Shown piece by piece: positions 62,952-64,000 of a stretch of 64,000 nt of DNA. Where the stretch lies: NCBI GenBank assembly GCA_003647275.1, contig QMMN01000003.1, positions 1 to 64,000 of the forward strand, read 5' to 3'. A program made the position numbers and the translations under genes. The stretch is from Deltaproteobacteria bacterium. GTDB taxonomy: Bacteria; Desulfobacterota; Desulfobacteria; Desulfobacterales; C00003060. The first letter of the stretch is position 1; each line of letters starts with the position of its first letter. A model generated the notes under the pieces. That model did not search any database, was not told where the DNA came from, and was given only the letters and a program-made list of their open reading frames with translations.

Positions 62952-64000
62952 ACTGATTGACCTCCCCGTATCTGTTTTCGTTTGTTGGATGGTAACACAC
63001 CCAGCATTTCCCGGTACTTGGCGACTGTCCTGCGGGCTATATTAATGTTTGAAGCTTTCAAAATCTCAACCATCTTCTTGTCACTATACGGTTTCGCAGG
63101 ATCTTCAGACTCAATAATCTGCCGAATTTTTTCCTTAACGCTTGCCGAGGCAATCGCCTCTCCATCAAACCGGCTGATAGAACTATTAAAAAAAAACTTC
63201 AATTCAAAAATCCCCTGCGGGGTATGGACATATTTGTTCGTCGTAACACGACTCACCGTGGACTCGTGCATCCCGATGTCCTCAGCGACATCCCGCAATA
63301 CCATGGGCTTCAAATGAACGATCCCTTTTTCCAAAAAATCCCGTTGAAATGTGATAATGCTTTCAACCACCTTGTAAATAGTCCTCTGGCGTTGGTGAAT
63401 GCTACGAATCAGCCATACCGCAGACCGGAGTTTATTCTGTATGTAATCCTTTGTTTGATCAGGAACCCCCCCTCCTTTTTTTAAGGCCTCTCGATAAAAA
63501 GAATTCACCCGAAGTTTAGGCATGCCGTCCTCGTTTAGCATAACGACAAACTCATCGCCTACCTTGTATACAAAGACATCAGGACTAATGTACTGGGGGT
63601 CTTCATCGTTGAACTGCCGGCCCGGTTTCGGCTCCATCCTGATGATGATCTCTACAGCAGCAAGGACATCATCAACAGGAACCCCCAAGGCCCGGGAAAT
63701 CATCTTGTAGTTCTTGTTTTCCAGATGCTTAAGATGATTTTGGATAATCGGAACCACGATGGAATCTTCCAACCCCAACTGCCTGGCCTGAATTAACAGA
63801 CACTCTTTTAGATCTCGAGCACACACGCCTAAGGGATCAAACGACTGCATCTTGCTCAGCACTTTTTCTACCTCTGTGGCATCTTCTCCGGTCAGGGTTG
63901 CAATCTCATCCACAGTGGCCTGAAGGTAGCCATCCTTGTTAAGGTTGCCAATAATCGCACTGCCAATCTTTTCTTCTTTCTTGTTTGGAAGGGAAAGCAA
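62936..64000 (-). CDS. rpoN: RNA polymerase sigma-54 factor, 5' part beyond window
   Basis: The visible 354 residues are the C-terminal three quarters. They include the core-binding region (LLIQARQLGLEDS; DEDPQYISPDVFVYKVG), the helix-turn-helix (LRDVAEDIGMHESTVSRVTTNKYV) and the RpoN box ARRTVAKYREMLGV. The N-terminal activator-responsive Gln-rich region should lie past position 64000. Its stop overlaps the hpf start. Confidence 0.96.
   Translation of the reverse strand: MLSLPNKKEEKIGSAIIGNLNKDGYLQATVDEIATLTGEDATEVEKVLSKMQSFDPLGVCARDLKECLLIQARQLGLEDSIVVPIIQNHLKHLENKNYKMISRALGVPVDDVLAAVEIIIRMEPKPGRQFNDEDPQYISPDVFVYKVGDEFVVMLNEDGMPKLRVNSFYREALKKGGGVPDQTKDYIQNKLRSAVWLIRSIHQRQRTIYKVVESIITFQRDFLEKGIVHLKPMVLRDVAEDIGMHESTVSRVTTNKYVHTPQGIFELKFFFNSSISRFDGEAIASASVKEKIRQIIESEDPAKPYSDKKMVEILKASNINIARRTVAKYREMLGVLPSNKRKQIRGGQSVCKRR

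Overview
The window looks like a chromosomal segment of a Desulfobacterota (former Deltaproteobacteria) bacterium, most likely a Desulfobacterales-type sulphate reducer. This is inferred from gene order (yqeY-dnaG-rpoD-tRNA-Met; nif3-zinc ribbon protein-rnpB; rpoN-hpf-ptsN-rapZ-EIIA-Man; gap-tpiA-secG-tRNA-Leu), a mid GC content, a GEMM-I riboswitch and the sequence style of the proteins. No 16S gene or lineage-defining metabolic gene is present, so this is inference.

Positions 1-3017 are the right end of an integrated mobile element. They hold a truncated CHC2 primase, two small overlapping genes, an unknown gene and a tyrosine recombinase, and end in a displaced 3' half of a tRNA-Leu(UAA) gene, the probable attachment site. 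The host chromosome then runs through fabF, a nucleoid-protein pair (HU and a lysine-rich histone-like protein), a cyclic-dinucleotide (GEMM-I) riboswitch in front of an orphan 78-residue protein gene, a redox-type C_GCAxxG protein, a YbaK protein, an alpha/beta hydrolase with a Cys nucleophile, a sugar aminotransferase, tRNA-Ala, a partial his operon (hisB, a lipoprotein, hisA), the primase/sigma-70 operon, tRNA-Met, nif3, a zinc-ribbon coiled coil, RNase P RNA, an unusual HPr fusion and ispD.

From 22 to 38 kb genes lie mainly on the minus strand: pyrD; an xseA-xseB-ispA-dxs isoprenoid/exonuclease VII operon; an ATP-grasp/dGTPase-like/small-protein operon; a glycosyltransferase; Mrp; a Mut7-C RNase; two lipoproteins (one all TPR); rpoH; and adenine deaminase. 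At 38.5-44.6 kb sits the most interesting block: a formylglycine-generating-enzyme-fold protein with a long Glu-rich linker and no catalytic cysteines, divergent from an orphan ParA ATPase, an acidic protein, a double zinc-ribbon protein and a lone receiver domain. I recognise no described system with this composition.

From 44.9 kb come a heterodimeric ABC exporter, an RNB ribonuclease, small proteins, a soluble substrate-binding-like protein, a broken four-helix-bundle gene, a TGS GTPase and a multi-span membrane protein. These are followed by a 344-bp MITE-like inverted-repeat element, tRNA-Leu(GAG), secG, tpiA, gap, and the regulatory PTS/RapZ/HPF/sigma-54 cluster that runs off the right edge. 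Two families of short hairpin repeats are scattered between the genes. No CRISPR array, rRNA or reverse transcriptase was found.
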